DNA of 64,000 nucleotides from Xylogone sp. PMI_703 (Eukaryota; Ascomycota; Leotiomycetes): positions 2,976,001 to 3,040,000 of the forward strand of contig JAJTUQ010000006.1 in assembly GCA_021399445.1 (NCBI GenBank), in the 5' to 3' direction. This document shows positions 54,910 through 64,000 of the stretch, piece by piece. Within the stretch, counting starts at the first letter, position 1; each line of letters starts with the position of its first letter. The position numbers and the translations under genes are program-made. Under the pieces are notes generated by a model that did no database searches, was not told where the DNA came from, and worked only from the letters and a program-made list of their open reading frames with translations.

Positions 54910-55964
54910 CTTGGCTGGGAGTGTCTAGAACAGGCTGTCGATGGCCGCTCGTGCATGCCTGGCCTGCTATTTATCATCCTGGACCGCATGGCATCGATAT
55001 TAATTAAAATTGCCGGCGGTCGTAACCCACGTGCTTCAAGCTCTCTAGTGGAGATTACAAGAAAAGCTTCGCTGTGAGCTAAGTACACACGTGGGCGTGC
55101 CGGTTGGGAGACGGGGTTTGGGGAGGAACCTCCCGGACCCACTCCGATCATAGTGGAGCAAGAATAACTTATTCTAATCTGAATAGCTTCAAAAATTCTT
55201 GCTAATGCAAGCATTATCATTGCTCAGGCCCTGGCTCCTTCTCTTCTGGGTATAGTAAAAAGAATATAGAAGCGATATTTCGCGGGAATAAATGCCACGT
55301 GCTGAGATCTTCCATGCAGACACAATCGGCGGTAATAGAATCATCGATGCAGGATCCACTCTACTAGCCTGATTACATGCCTTTGGGAACACGGAAAGCA
55401 ATTAGTTTCCGATTACGTAGTGGTCTATCCAAGTCAGACCCTAGTTCTCAAATATTTTTCAATAACTACGGACATTTCGAAATGCATAAGCTTAAATTGT
55501 CAGACACAGCTCTTTCATCTTAGCAACTGTTCCTCGGGTCGAGTTGTCAAATAGACGTTGATATAGCAAGTAAGGGGTTGCCGCCTGAAATAGTTATCCA
55601 GTATGCCAATCTCTCCTCATATGGGTTCCGTTTAAATTCCTGGACGTGAGTAGCGCCCGCTCTACCATAGCATGATTCGAAAGGTGGCCAATCTCGAGAA
55701 GAACTGGAGCTTCTTGAGCAGCCGGTCATATCCTAAAATGGTCGGTTTGCTAGATTGGCTACCTAGTGCGCTTTTTGGTGCCGCATCTATCTGACGGGCG
55801 GGGAAACCAGCCAACTGACAGCTATGGTCAAAGCCAATATACCATGCTTCAAAGAGGGTCTCAAGTCACTAGAATAGGATTGATGCAGAGTCACTTTAGT
55901 AATTTACCCTCCACTGTCTCGTGCAAAATAAACTGTATTGAGTACTCATAATCTGGGGCTATTA
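54910..55964. other. 1-kb intergenic region
   Basis: Promoter side of the phosphatase gene, then AT-rich sequence. A 60-codon minus-strand stretch (55547-55729) has no domain and is not called. Confidence 0.4.
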
Positions 55965-56330
55965 CTACAAAGCATCCAACTTCTCCTGTGCTGCCTTCTT
56001 TCCTTCCTCAGTGACATTTGGATTATTAATGGCTCTTCATTCTCATCATATTAGCAACATCGTCTAGGGGTAACTGATTCTTAGAGCCAACAACTTACGC
56101 CTTCAACCCTCGCGCCACATTTCCTGGATCCTTCCCTCCTTCATCGCTGACCTTGGCATTTCCGCCCTCTAGCTCATTCTCCAGCACTTCTTTGGCATGT
56201 TGCTTGGCCTCATCGGATACATTCGGATTTGAAATAGCACTATAAAACGATCAACATCTCATGTGCATATGTGTATGGCTACCTCATACGCCTTGTAGCC
56301 GCGGGCTTTGTTTGATGCTTCTTCGGCCAT
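55965..56330 (-). CDS. con-6: Conidiation-specific protein 6 family (Con-6)
   Basis: Three exons (56330-56290, 56239-56099, 56034-55965) encode 83 residues. The protein is two Con-6 repeats: GYKAAISNPNVSDEAK and GLKAAINNPNVTEEGK, each followed by a helix ending in EVLENELEGG or AQEKLDAL. Con-6 proteins accumulate in free conidia in Neurospora and behave as hydrophilic stress or desiccation proteins. The two introns fall at equivalent positions just inside each KAA, so exon and repeat boundaries coincide, as expected from an internal duplication. The gene is too fragmented by introns to be seen as a single open frame. Orthology to con-6 is by repeat motif only. Confidence 0.85.
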
Positions 56331-57369
56331 ATTTATATAGGTGTTATCAGCTCAAATATTCGTTGTCAAATTGAAAAGTAAATCAAGGATAATGCGTCGA
56401 AGGAGTTCCTATCGTATCTCTTTAATGTTGAAAAGAAATCGGTCGATACATAGGGACGTCATCGTGATGCGATGCGCAGGGGTAAACAATTCCCTCAACA
56501 ACAGAGCAATACATCATATCACGCTATCAGCATCAGCCAGCAAATGCTACTTTATAATACTACCCTATGTTATATGTGTTTGTGATAATCTTAGCTATGA
56601 CCTCAGCTTGTTTTTGATGTTAAGGCGTCTGGTTATCTGCACCGTTCTAGATTAATATATATCTTGTATATTAATAAACAGAGCTACATCTAAGTGGTTC
56701 ACAGTAGATTTTATTATTATACGTCTCATAATACTTACGTATATCCGACATACTCTACCCTAAAAGGATTGGTCCTTGCTGAGTGGAACTTTTCTGGGGA
56801 AAGACAGGTAGGGGATGCTGGTTATATCAAACTTTTTCGCTCTTAAGTAGCGCGCCCTATCCGCTCTCCCACTATCATCTCACTCAGATTTAAAGTTCAT
56901 TAGCTATCTCATTTCCCGGTTAGTTCGCATCTCAATATGGCCTTCCTGAATGACGGGTCTCCCTTCGTATTTACCATGAAGTGTTTTCCAGCTGCTCATT
57001 AGTCAGACACATTGATACTTATATATTGGAAGACAGCTTTTCTAGACACGCTGAAGTTCGATTTCACGGTGAAGTTGGTGGAAGAAACAAATATAACATA
57101 AAATATTTCATTTGGTACACAATTTGAAAAGAGGAAAGCTGCATTGAATGTCCATAACTTTAAGGGAAAAATAAGAAATGAGCCCGCCCTAGCCTATTTC
57201 ACTGTATGTTGAATACAGCTACTTCCCCCTGGTCTAATTCAATATTAAAAACCAAGGAAAGATAACTGTTCTAAACCAGCTTCCATCACCCGAGATATCA
57301 AACTTCACATTCCAAAATTTTCATCTTCAGCCCATCTATCCCTGACTCTCTAGTTATATCTGTCCCTAG
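56331..57369. other. 1-kb intergenic region
   Basis: Upstream of Con-6 and downstream of the C2H2 gene. A 104-codon plus-strand stretch (56341-56655) shows no domain and overlaps the expected Con-6 promoter. Confidence 0.4.
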
Positions 57370-58341
57370 TCAATGGGTCATCCGTGGTATATCGATTCCA
57401 TGTTTCTTGGATGCGTGATCGCGTAACTTGTCAGCACGATAAAATCCATGCAAGCCACTACGTGGACAATCAGCCACGGGACAAGGATACTCGGGCGTAT
57501 CGTGCATTTTCTTGTGACGCTCAAGGTCGCCTTTGCGACGGCAAGTTACACCACAATGGTCACACGTAAAGCCACTGCTACAGTCTGTCCCGTTATCAGA
57601 TGCGATGTGGGAAATGCGAGCGTTATTGGCGGGGATGAGTGCGTGAGTATGACCATTGACTCCAGCCGTATCATTAAAACTCGAGAGGTTCTGCTCGGGA
57701 AAGTGCCCATGTATAATGTTCCAATTGGGGTACCCAAGGTTGTCATGGTCAGCATTTACGGAAGCCTGAGTGGGTACATCAATCATCGCACCAGGGTTGA
57801 ATGATATATCGTCGATCCCAGGTGCTCCGGCAGTGGCTTGAAGAAGATAGTGGTCCCCATCGCCCAGGCTATGACCCGTGTATTCATCAATATACGGATA
57901 GCTTAACTCTGGAACATAGGAAAAGCCACCAAAAGGTAGAGAATTGTCGAAAGTATTAGCATATGGAAAGGTACCGTCATTTCCAGTCGTTAAAGGGGCA
58001 CTTGAAGGATAAAATTGATTGCTAGCGAAAGGGGTTGTGGTACCAGAAGCTGAGCAAGTGTAGTTAATGTTGTTCGAAGAGACAGCCCCTAGGCCCCCAT
58101 TATTCCCCAGCCAACTAGTGGCTTCAGGAGCATCTCGATAGCCCGTGCAGAATGGCGGAGCGGGATCGGGTAGAGTATCTGATTGAATTCCAACAGGTGC
58201 AGTATGGCATCGCTCAGGAATTGAGATAATCTTTGACACCCATCTGTAGGAGGCATACTTGCGTCAGCGTAAAAAAAAAACTCACCTAATCCCATCATCA
58301 CTAGAAGGCAACATGGGATTCTCCGGTTGGTTAGGTTCCAT
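57370..58341 (-). CDS. C2H2 zinc-finger protein, fungal type
   Basis: Exon 1 (58341-58286) and exon 2 (58243-57370), joined by a 42-nt GT-AG intron, give 309 residues. A long low-complexity Ser/Thr/Pro/Asn region, possibly an activation region, precedes two C-terminal fingers. The first is classical (FTCDHCGVTCRRKGDLERH, then MH). The second is an extended type (YPCPVADCPRSG, then DKLRDHASKKH). This pair close to the C-terminus is common in ascomycete transcription factors of unknown target. The ATG at 58341 starts MEPNQPENPML, with no earlier in-frame Met seen. It is head-to-head with the plus-strand C2H2-ankyrin gene. Confidence 0.82.
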
Positions 58342-58924
58342 GATGCGTTGTCGCTAGGGCGGTGAATAATAAGACGCTGGTGGCGGGGGCAACGACTCAG
58401 CCACAAAGATGTCGAGCAATGGTGCGAGAGTCGATTTCGGGAGAGGGAAGTTTTTGTGTGCAGTTATTTTCGAGGGAGAAGCTGAGTAAATTTAACACGC
58501 CTCGGTCCTCCTGGCCAAAGCCGTGCTGAGGGTGCAATTTGGAGAACCGTGGTAGAAGGGCGTGCTAGGCGGCTATACCCACAGGGGCGGCCAATAGTTG
58601 CTGGCCAGGCAGATCGATGTGGCCCGGTTTGTTGTCATGAGGCGTTCTGGTGTTTCCACACACCGATATTGTGCGGCACTTGAGTAATGGCGCCCTTGGC
58701 ATGGCAGCAGAGGGATTCACAGCTATGAAGGCACAGGCTATGTATGTTTCAGGGATTCGGGAATTAATACAAGAGATTAATTCTAGCTAATATATGACGC
58801 TATTGCATTGCTGGAGCTCAACCATAACCACTACTGTAGTCCTCTGAGCACTCTTTGGAATTCATTCACTTGTGTCACGCTGCCCTCTGATGCCCTCTGA
58901 CATAGGGATCATATCATAAACAAA
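58342..58924. promoter_or_regulatory. Divergent promoter region between two C2H2 genes
   Basis: A 580-bp intergenic stretch that must carry the promoters of both the C2H2 gene (-) and the C2H2-ankyrin gene (+). It includes CTCTGATGCCCTCTGA, a tandem word duplication near 58890. No operator is recognised. Confidence 0.4.
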
Positions 58925-61008
58925 ATGGAAATAATGGATCTTCAAGTTGGCGATGATAATACCATATGCGATGCAAACTCTGCCCCGTGCACAAACGCTG
59001 TCCTAATAATGAAGGCGAGAACTCGAGGGCTTATCAAATGCGCTTCTTGTCCTAAGATTCTTCCCACTAGGGGAAAATACAAGTACGTGATTGCTTTTCA
59101 GTATATGTTTATTCTTTCTTACTCACAGCTTTATTCTAGCCGCCACCGCAAAACTCATACACGACCATATAACTGCGATCGCTGTAGGAAGGGCTTTGCG
59201 CTCAGGAATGATCTCGAGAGGCATAAAGCCAAACACAGCATTGTTAAAACAAAATACTACTGCACATGGAGTGGATGTACCTTCAAGGGTGCCTTGAGAA
59301 GAGATAATCTGTTGAGACATATGCGCTCCGCCCACGAGAGTTCTGAAAATGCGGGTCAAGATGCAATGCAAATGTCGTTCGAGGCATCCTACAAAGAGTC
59401 GCTGAAAGAACAGTCATCTTCCACTAAACAATTAGACCTTCTTCAGGCTGTCCACCAAGGGAATATCAATGTAGTGCAACTACTGCTGCAGAATGGTGCA
59501 GACATATCAATCAAGACCAACGATGAAGTAACGGCACTCCACGTCGCTGCTATCAACGGATACGCCGAACTAATTCCACCAATGCTGGAGAAAGGATTAC
59601 ACGTTGACAGCAAAGATAATTATGCAATGACAGCGCTCCATTATGCTGCCAAAACAGGAAAGCATATAGCTGCAAAAGTATTATTGGAGTATGGTTGCAG
59701 AGTATCAGACCAGAATATGGACGGAATGACAGCACTTCATATTGCATCAAGTCGTGGTTATGATACAGTCGTACAGTTACTCCTGGAATATGGAACAGAT
59801 GTGACACTCATGGATAAGGAACGAAAGACTGCGTTTTACCACGCTGCTGTGAATCGACATGGAGCAGTGATTGACAAATTTCTTGCTGCTGGTATCGATC
59901 ATAATTCCATTGGAAATACTCGTCTAAGGTGGAATGCAATATATACACACAAGTTAATTCTGGAAAAGTTATTGGGCGGTGGCACGGATATTACTAGTTA
60001 TCCTAGAGGGGAGAATCTTACACAGCTACAAGCGGCTTTATGTCGTGGTCACATTGAAGTTGCTGAGATGCTATTGACTGCTGGTGTGGATATCAATGCT
60101 CCGGGAAAATCCCACTTTGGGACATCTTTGCAAATAGCGTCGAGCAATGGCTACGAGGGAATGGTAGAAAAGCTATTGGCTGCAGGTGCTCATGTTAATG
60201 CTTCTGACATTTACGGCAGAACACCTTTGCATATGGCATGGGGGAATGGCAATGAAAATATTGTGGAAAAGCTATTGGCTGCGGGTGGTCATGCTTATGT
60301 TTCTGACAATGACGGCGAAACACCTTTGTATGAGGCAGCAAGGAGAGGCCACAGCAGAGTTGCGAAAATGCTATTAGCTGCGGGTGCTGATATTAATGCT
60401 TCTGCTAGAGGTAACTATACGCCTTTATATATGGCAGCAGAGAACGGCCATGAAGAAATGGTGGAGGAGCTGTTAGCTGCTGGTGCTAACGTTGATGCTG
60501 TGGCTAGATATTCTGGGACAGCTTTGCAAGTAGCTGCAGAGGGGGGTTACGAAAGGGTCGTCGAAAAGCTATTAGCAATGGGTGCTGATGTTAATGCCCC
60601 TGCTTCCGGGTGGAGTGGTCTAACAGCTCTACAAGTAGCTGCAAAGGAAGGCCATGAAGGATTGTCGAAAGGCTATTAGCAATGGGTGCTGACGTTAATG
60701 CTCCTGCTTCTGATAACGGGTCGACGGCTTTGCAAGCAGCTGCAGAAAGAGGCCATGAAAAGATTATTGAAAGGTTTTTAGCAATGGGTGCTAATGTCAA
60801 TGCTCCTGCTTCTGAACCGTATGGTGAGACAGCTTTGCAAGCAGCTGTAAGCGCAGGACATGAAAAGATTGTTGAAAAGTTATTAGAAATGGGTGCTGAA
60901 GTTAATGCTCCTTCATCTAGGTTTCGTCTGACAGCTTTAGAAGCAGCTAAGCGTGGACATCACGAAAATATTGTCAACATGTTAGAACAAGCTAAAGGAA
61001 CGAAGTAA
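58925..61008 (+). pseudogene. C2H2-ankyrin repeat protein, frameshifted near the end
   Basis: Reading starts MEIMDLQVGDDN and crosses a 57-nt GT-AG intron (59083-59139). Because 57 is divisible by three, the intron also reads open. Splicing completes the first finger (CASCPKILPT, then RHRKTH). Two more C2H2 fingers follow (YNCDRCRKGFALRNDLERH and an extended YYCTWSGC type), then an array of about 14-16 ankyrin repeats. At about 60655-60662 one base is missing relative to neighbouring repeats (GGCCATGAAGGATTGTC instead of GAA-AGG-ATT). Translation then stops at 60677-60679. The last repeats continue open in another frame to 61008. The truncated product, about 565 residues, still contains the fingers and most repeats, so it may be functional. 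A base-call error in a purine run is also possible. Confidence 0.8.
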
Positions 61009-61311
61009 GCTATTTCATGATATTACATGGCTTGTAGATCAACTCTCATGTTGTGGGTTCTGAATAGGTAACATCGTTTTGTGCTGTTTGGATTTGAATA
61101 CATAGTTTTCATTGAATTATAAGACCTTCCTCTGAGCTCAACGCTTCTCTTCATGTAAGTGTTGATGACGTCCTCAAGTACACAATATCCACTTCGAAAC
61201 ATATTATGCCAATCACTCTGTCAACCCTCCAAATTGTCTGTCCCATATCTATATCCTACAAATAGTGATATAAAACTCTATGCAACTCTATACCATCTAC
61301 ATCACCACAAA
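61009..61311. other. Intergenic region between convergent genes
   Basis: 3'-flanking sequence of the ankyrin gene (+) and of the triphosphatase gene (-). No gene is seen. Confidence 0.4.
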
Positions 61312-61866
61312 TCAAAAAGTCAACCTCTCATTCTTAAAAGGAATCAACGCCAAAATAACCGCCTGCACATAATACGCCTCCCTCCCAATCACATCATCCG
61401 TCAACAGCCCAACGCTCCCATTATGCTGCTTCGAATTACTCTTCCCAAACACCACATCATCCGCATGTCCCAACTCCATCCCTCCACGAACCAACTTTGC
61501 GACCTCCTCCGGCTGGTAGAACATCGCCGTGCGCGCCTTCCCGATTCGGCCCTCGCTGTTAATCACCACGACCCAAGCGAATGACTGCAGAGTCCCAGCG
61601 AGTTGGTCTGGTGTATCTTCGACGCCACCTTCGATGCCGACCCAGAAATCTGCTTGAGGTTGTTGCTCTCGAGCGTTTTGAGCGCGGTTGAGTGCACCTT
61701 GGAGGGTTTCGGCATCGGTGAATGGTTGCTCTGGGACGCCTGAGGGGACGCTGATGCCTTGTGTTGTGTAGGTGTTGTCCGGGAACATGCGCTGGAAGCC
61801 TTCGAGGGCTGCAGCGATTTTGACGGGGTTTTTGGAGGCTATAATGAGTTGCTTTGAGGTTGCCAT
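61312..61866 (-). CDS. Inosine/xanthosine triphosphatase (NTPase I-T, DUF84/YjjX)
   Basis: A single-exon 184-residue protein starting MATSKQLIIASKNPVKIAA. It shows the family motifs ASKNPVK, SGVPEQPFTDAETLQGA and DFWVGIEGG, then GHADDVVFG and KQHNGSVGLLT near the C-terminus. Members hydrolyse non-canonical purine triphosphates (ITP, XTP) and so keep them out of nucleic acids. An in-frame ATG at 61938 would add 24 residues of low similarity; the internal start fits the family length (about 170-190). A housekeeping gene in the cytosol, with no sign of co-regulation with its neighbours. Confidence 0.92.
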   Translation of the reverse strand: MATSKQLIIASKNPVKIAAALEGFQRMFPDNTYTTQGISVPSGVPEQPFTDAETLQGALNRAQNAREQQPQADFWVGIEGGVEDTPDQLAGTLQSFAWVVVINSEGRIGKARTAMFYQPEEVAKLVRGGMELGHADDVVFGKSNSKQHNGSVGLLTDDVIGREAYYVQAVILALIPFKNERLTF

Positions 61867-62086
61867 GTTTGGAGAGTTCTGGAGTCCACAGTTGTGTGCT
61901 GATGGCTTTTTATAGTTTGTTGGCGGCGAGTGAGTCAAGAGGTGTAGAAGATGAGGCAGGCAGCCGCTCCACGAACATAATCAAAGCAGATAGAAAAGTA
62001 ATTAATTACTCAGCACAGGATGGAAATTTTAGAATTGATATACGTATTTACAGTAAATATCACACTCCCCTATTATATCCTCAGAT

Positions 62087-63186
62087 CTAATATTTCCCCT
62101 TCTTCGCCTTATTCGCCCGAAAAGCATAATACTCCCCCGCCGTCATAATCGGATACTTCATCGGATTCCCCTCCGACACACACGTAGGAATCGCCTCCAA
62201 CACCTTCGACCTATCAAACCCAAAGAAGAACGGAACAGAGTACCTCTCAGCTCCGCTCTTGTTAATCACACGATGCACAGTCGAGACGAAGAAATCATTC
62301 GTCTGCCGCATGAAGCAGTCCGCGATATTCACTACGAAAGCGCCCGGCACAGGCTTGGCTTGGATCCATTCCCCTTCTTTGCTTAATACTTGGAGACCGC
62401 CCGAGTTATCCTGCGTGACGATCGTGAAGCATTCGAAGTCTGTGTGGGCGCCGATGCCGTCCTGGTCGTCTGGCGAGGCTTGTTGGTTTGGGTAGTGGAG
62501 GATGCGCATGCCGGCTTCGGGGCGTTTGATGTATTTGTCGAAGGCGTCTTCTTCGAGATGTAAAGCTAGAGCGAATATACGTGCCATTTTGCGGGCGAAG
62601 GTGAGCATCTGGGTGTGGTGGGCGAAGAGGGTTTCTTTGAATCCTGGTGCATCAGCCTCGTCTGGCCAGATGTTGATGGATTTCTCATTGGGGTCTACAG
62701 CTTCGGGATCGTATTTTGCATCGTATGCCCAGTTGAAAGCTTCACTGAGATCTAACTTCTCATTAGCTAATGTCTTGCATTGGAGGCTTGAATGTATGCT
62801 CTACCTTTTAACTTCTTGCTGTTTCGAGCATACGCCTCAAGTGGGTGATAACCAACATATTCATTCGGGACTAGGTCGGTATGTACCTTCATCTTTGTTT
62901 CCTTTGGCAGCGTAAAGAAATTCTTTGCGGCCTCGAAAGTCGCGTCTGTGTATTTGGGATCAACTCCATGGTTGACGACATAGAAGAAGCCAATATCATG
63001 CGCAGCCTTGCGAACTTCTTCGGCAACAGCTTTGCGGTCTTCCAGATTAGGACTGTACATGCGAGAGACATCGATGATTGGAAGGGTCTCTGCCCGGGTT
63101 GGGATATTGGACTTGACGTTTACCACTGTACCATTCTGAAGGGTAATGGTATGCGGCTTCGCCGACTCGGTCATTGTAGCGCTCAT
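62087..63186 (-). CDS. 2-oxoglutarate/Fe(II)-dependent dioxygenase (IPNS-like)
   Basis: Exons 63186-62805 and 62766-62087 give 353 residues. The DIOX_N segment opens with LPIIDVSRMY and GFFYVVNHGV. The catalytic core has the iron ligands HTD (in GIGAHTDFECF) and the distal His (FFVSTVHRV), and the 2-oxoglutarate-binding Arg/Ser (ERYSVPFFFG). These enzymes hydroxylate or desaturate small molecules, and fungal members often serve in secondary metabolism or hormone-like pathways. The predicted intron is only 38 nt (GTAGAG...CATTAG), near the lower limit for fungi, but it keeps the frame and removes a stop. No synthase core gene is nearby, so the substrate is open. Confidence 0.9.
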
Positions 63187-63826
63187 CTTTGCTTATTGGA
63201 AGCTTTGCGATGGTCTTGAACGAGAACGTTAGTACAACTTACTGCGGGTATTTCCCCGTTATATGGTACCTGATGTGAAGGAATACTTTACGGTTACTTA
63301 ACAATAACCTCTATTTTGAAGCCTAGACGGCAATTTGTCTTCCAGTTATAAAGCGTCACACGGCAAACATCCCTGTCTCCCTGGCCGAATATCCGATTCT
63401 TAGACGTCCTTATCTATTTGAGGGTGTCTCTTGGCCGACGGCGATGGCATAGTTCAGAAATGTTACTTGGTACCTTTATTTCAGCCCCAGGACGTAGTAA
63501 GGAAGAGCGGCTCTCCCACTCTTGATACCCACTTTCGAAACTCTACCGCTTGTATCTACACCCTTATCAGGTGAAGATACCAAATCATTCGACATAAACT
63601 GCATTGAGCTCCCAGTATAGTTACATTAATAGCGTAGATACAAGAGGAATCGGAGATATGCGCTGTCTATCTACATGCAGGCACCATGGGTCAACTGCCG
63701 AGAAAGCTTGCAATGACTAGGACCGCTTTCTCCATATATATCCGACCTGCAAGGTGAGACATGAAGTCTGTAAATGCTTGTATCTTTTCCAAATAATTTC
63801 TTTGTGACACTTGAGAGATTGTCAAG
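63187..63826. other. Divergent intergenic region
   Basis: Between the dioxygenase (-) and the UNC93-like gene (+). It should hold both promoters. No gene is seen. Confidence 0.4.
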
Positions 63827-64000
63827 ATGAAGAGTTTTGAAAATTTCCCACAGTTCCGTTATCGTAGCCCCTATTGGCAGAACTTTTTGTCTGGAATTAC
63901 CATTGCTTTCACAGCTGGTATTTATGTTGCTCTTAATCTGCTCGGGTATTTATTTACTTGTCATCTATGTGTAACTTGATCTGTGGGCTAACTCCATAAA
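63827..64000 (+). CDS. UNC93-like/MFS transporter, first exon only (runs off the window)
   Basis: The first exon (63827-63945) encodes MKSFENFPQFRYRSPYWQNF, then FLSGITIAFTAGIYVALNLLG, and a GT donor at 63946 (GTATTT). The pattern, with RYRSP-WQ before the first membrane helix and a Gly-Ile-Tyr...Ala-Leu-Asn turn, matches the start of fungal UNC93-like (DUF895) members of the MFS. The rest lies beyond the window. With only 39 codons the call is tentative. Confidence 0.6.

Noticed and set aside
1..64000. Starship giant mobile element
   Set aside because: No tyrosine-recombinase (DUF3435) captain gene is visible and no flanking repeats of that kind were seen.
61312..64000. Secondary-metabolite cluster (dioxygenase, transporter, nearby regulators)
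   Set aside because: No polyketide synthase, peptide synthetase, terpene cyclase or prenyltransferase core gene is present in the window.

Overview
The window is nuclear DNA from a filamentous ascomycete (Pezizomycotina). Most genes carry short GT-AG introns (about 40-165 nt, many with a CTAAC/CTAAT-like branch site). The gene families are typically mould-like: HET-domain proteins, tannase, glutamic (G1) peptidase, Con-6, aegerolysin, an Ecm33-like GPI protein and a Zn2Cys6 regulator. Copia, pogo/Fot1-like and hAT elements are also present. A leotiomycete is plausible, but the lineage cannot be fixed by eye. Gene models below were built by reading splice sites by hand and checking that the frame stays open.

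Region by region. 0.6-7.3 kb: a five-exon MFS transporter (+), a secreted tannase/feruloyl-esterase (+), a small Dabb-domain protein (+) and an aegerolysin-like gene (-) whose exon junction does not keep frame. 8.3-17.1 kb: an incompatibility-type block with a large intact HET protein (-), two complementary pieces of a decayed HET gene (-) and, lying exactly between the pieces on the opposite strand, an intact nucleoside-phosphorylase/ubiquitin-like/zinc-ribbon protein (+). 17.8-22.3 kb: an F-box-like protein, an aldo-keto reductase and a membrane protein lacking a normal 5' end. The F-box and membrane genes share a ~65-bp upstream repeat. 24.3-29.3 kb: two cysteine-rich small secreted proteins flank a Zn2Cys6 regulator and a zinc alcohol dehydrogenase. 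Regulator and dehydrogenase are divergent, and six CCG triplets spaced exactly 10 bp apart lie between them.

30.7-38.3 kb: a decayed pogo/Fot1-type DNA transposon (52-bp TIRs, TA duplication) is interrupted by a complete, apparently young Copia element (identical 230-bp LTRs, 5-bp duplication, one open 1592-codon Gag-Pol). 41.7-42.7 kb: a G1 peptidase. 44.5-46.7 kb: a hAT element with 8-bp duplications and two in-frame TAG codons in its transposase. 47.4-50.3 kb: a 950-residue protein I do not recognise. 51.6-58.3 kb: an Ecm33-like GPI protein, a purple-acid-phosphatase-like enzyme, Con-6 and a C2H2 protein. 58.9-61.0 kb: a C2H2-ankyrin protein with a one-base frameshift in near-identical repeats. 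61.3-64.0 kb: an inosine/xanthosine triphosphatase, a 2-oxoglutarate dioxygenase and the first exon of an UNC93-like transporter.

No polyketide or peptide synthase core gene, rRNA, clear tRNA or CRISPR was seen. The parts most likely to act together are the regulator/dehydrogenase pair and the HET/phosphorylase block. The latter resembles fungal allorecognition or NLR-type components and is the best candidate for an unusual system. All domain calls are from motif recognition without a database search.
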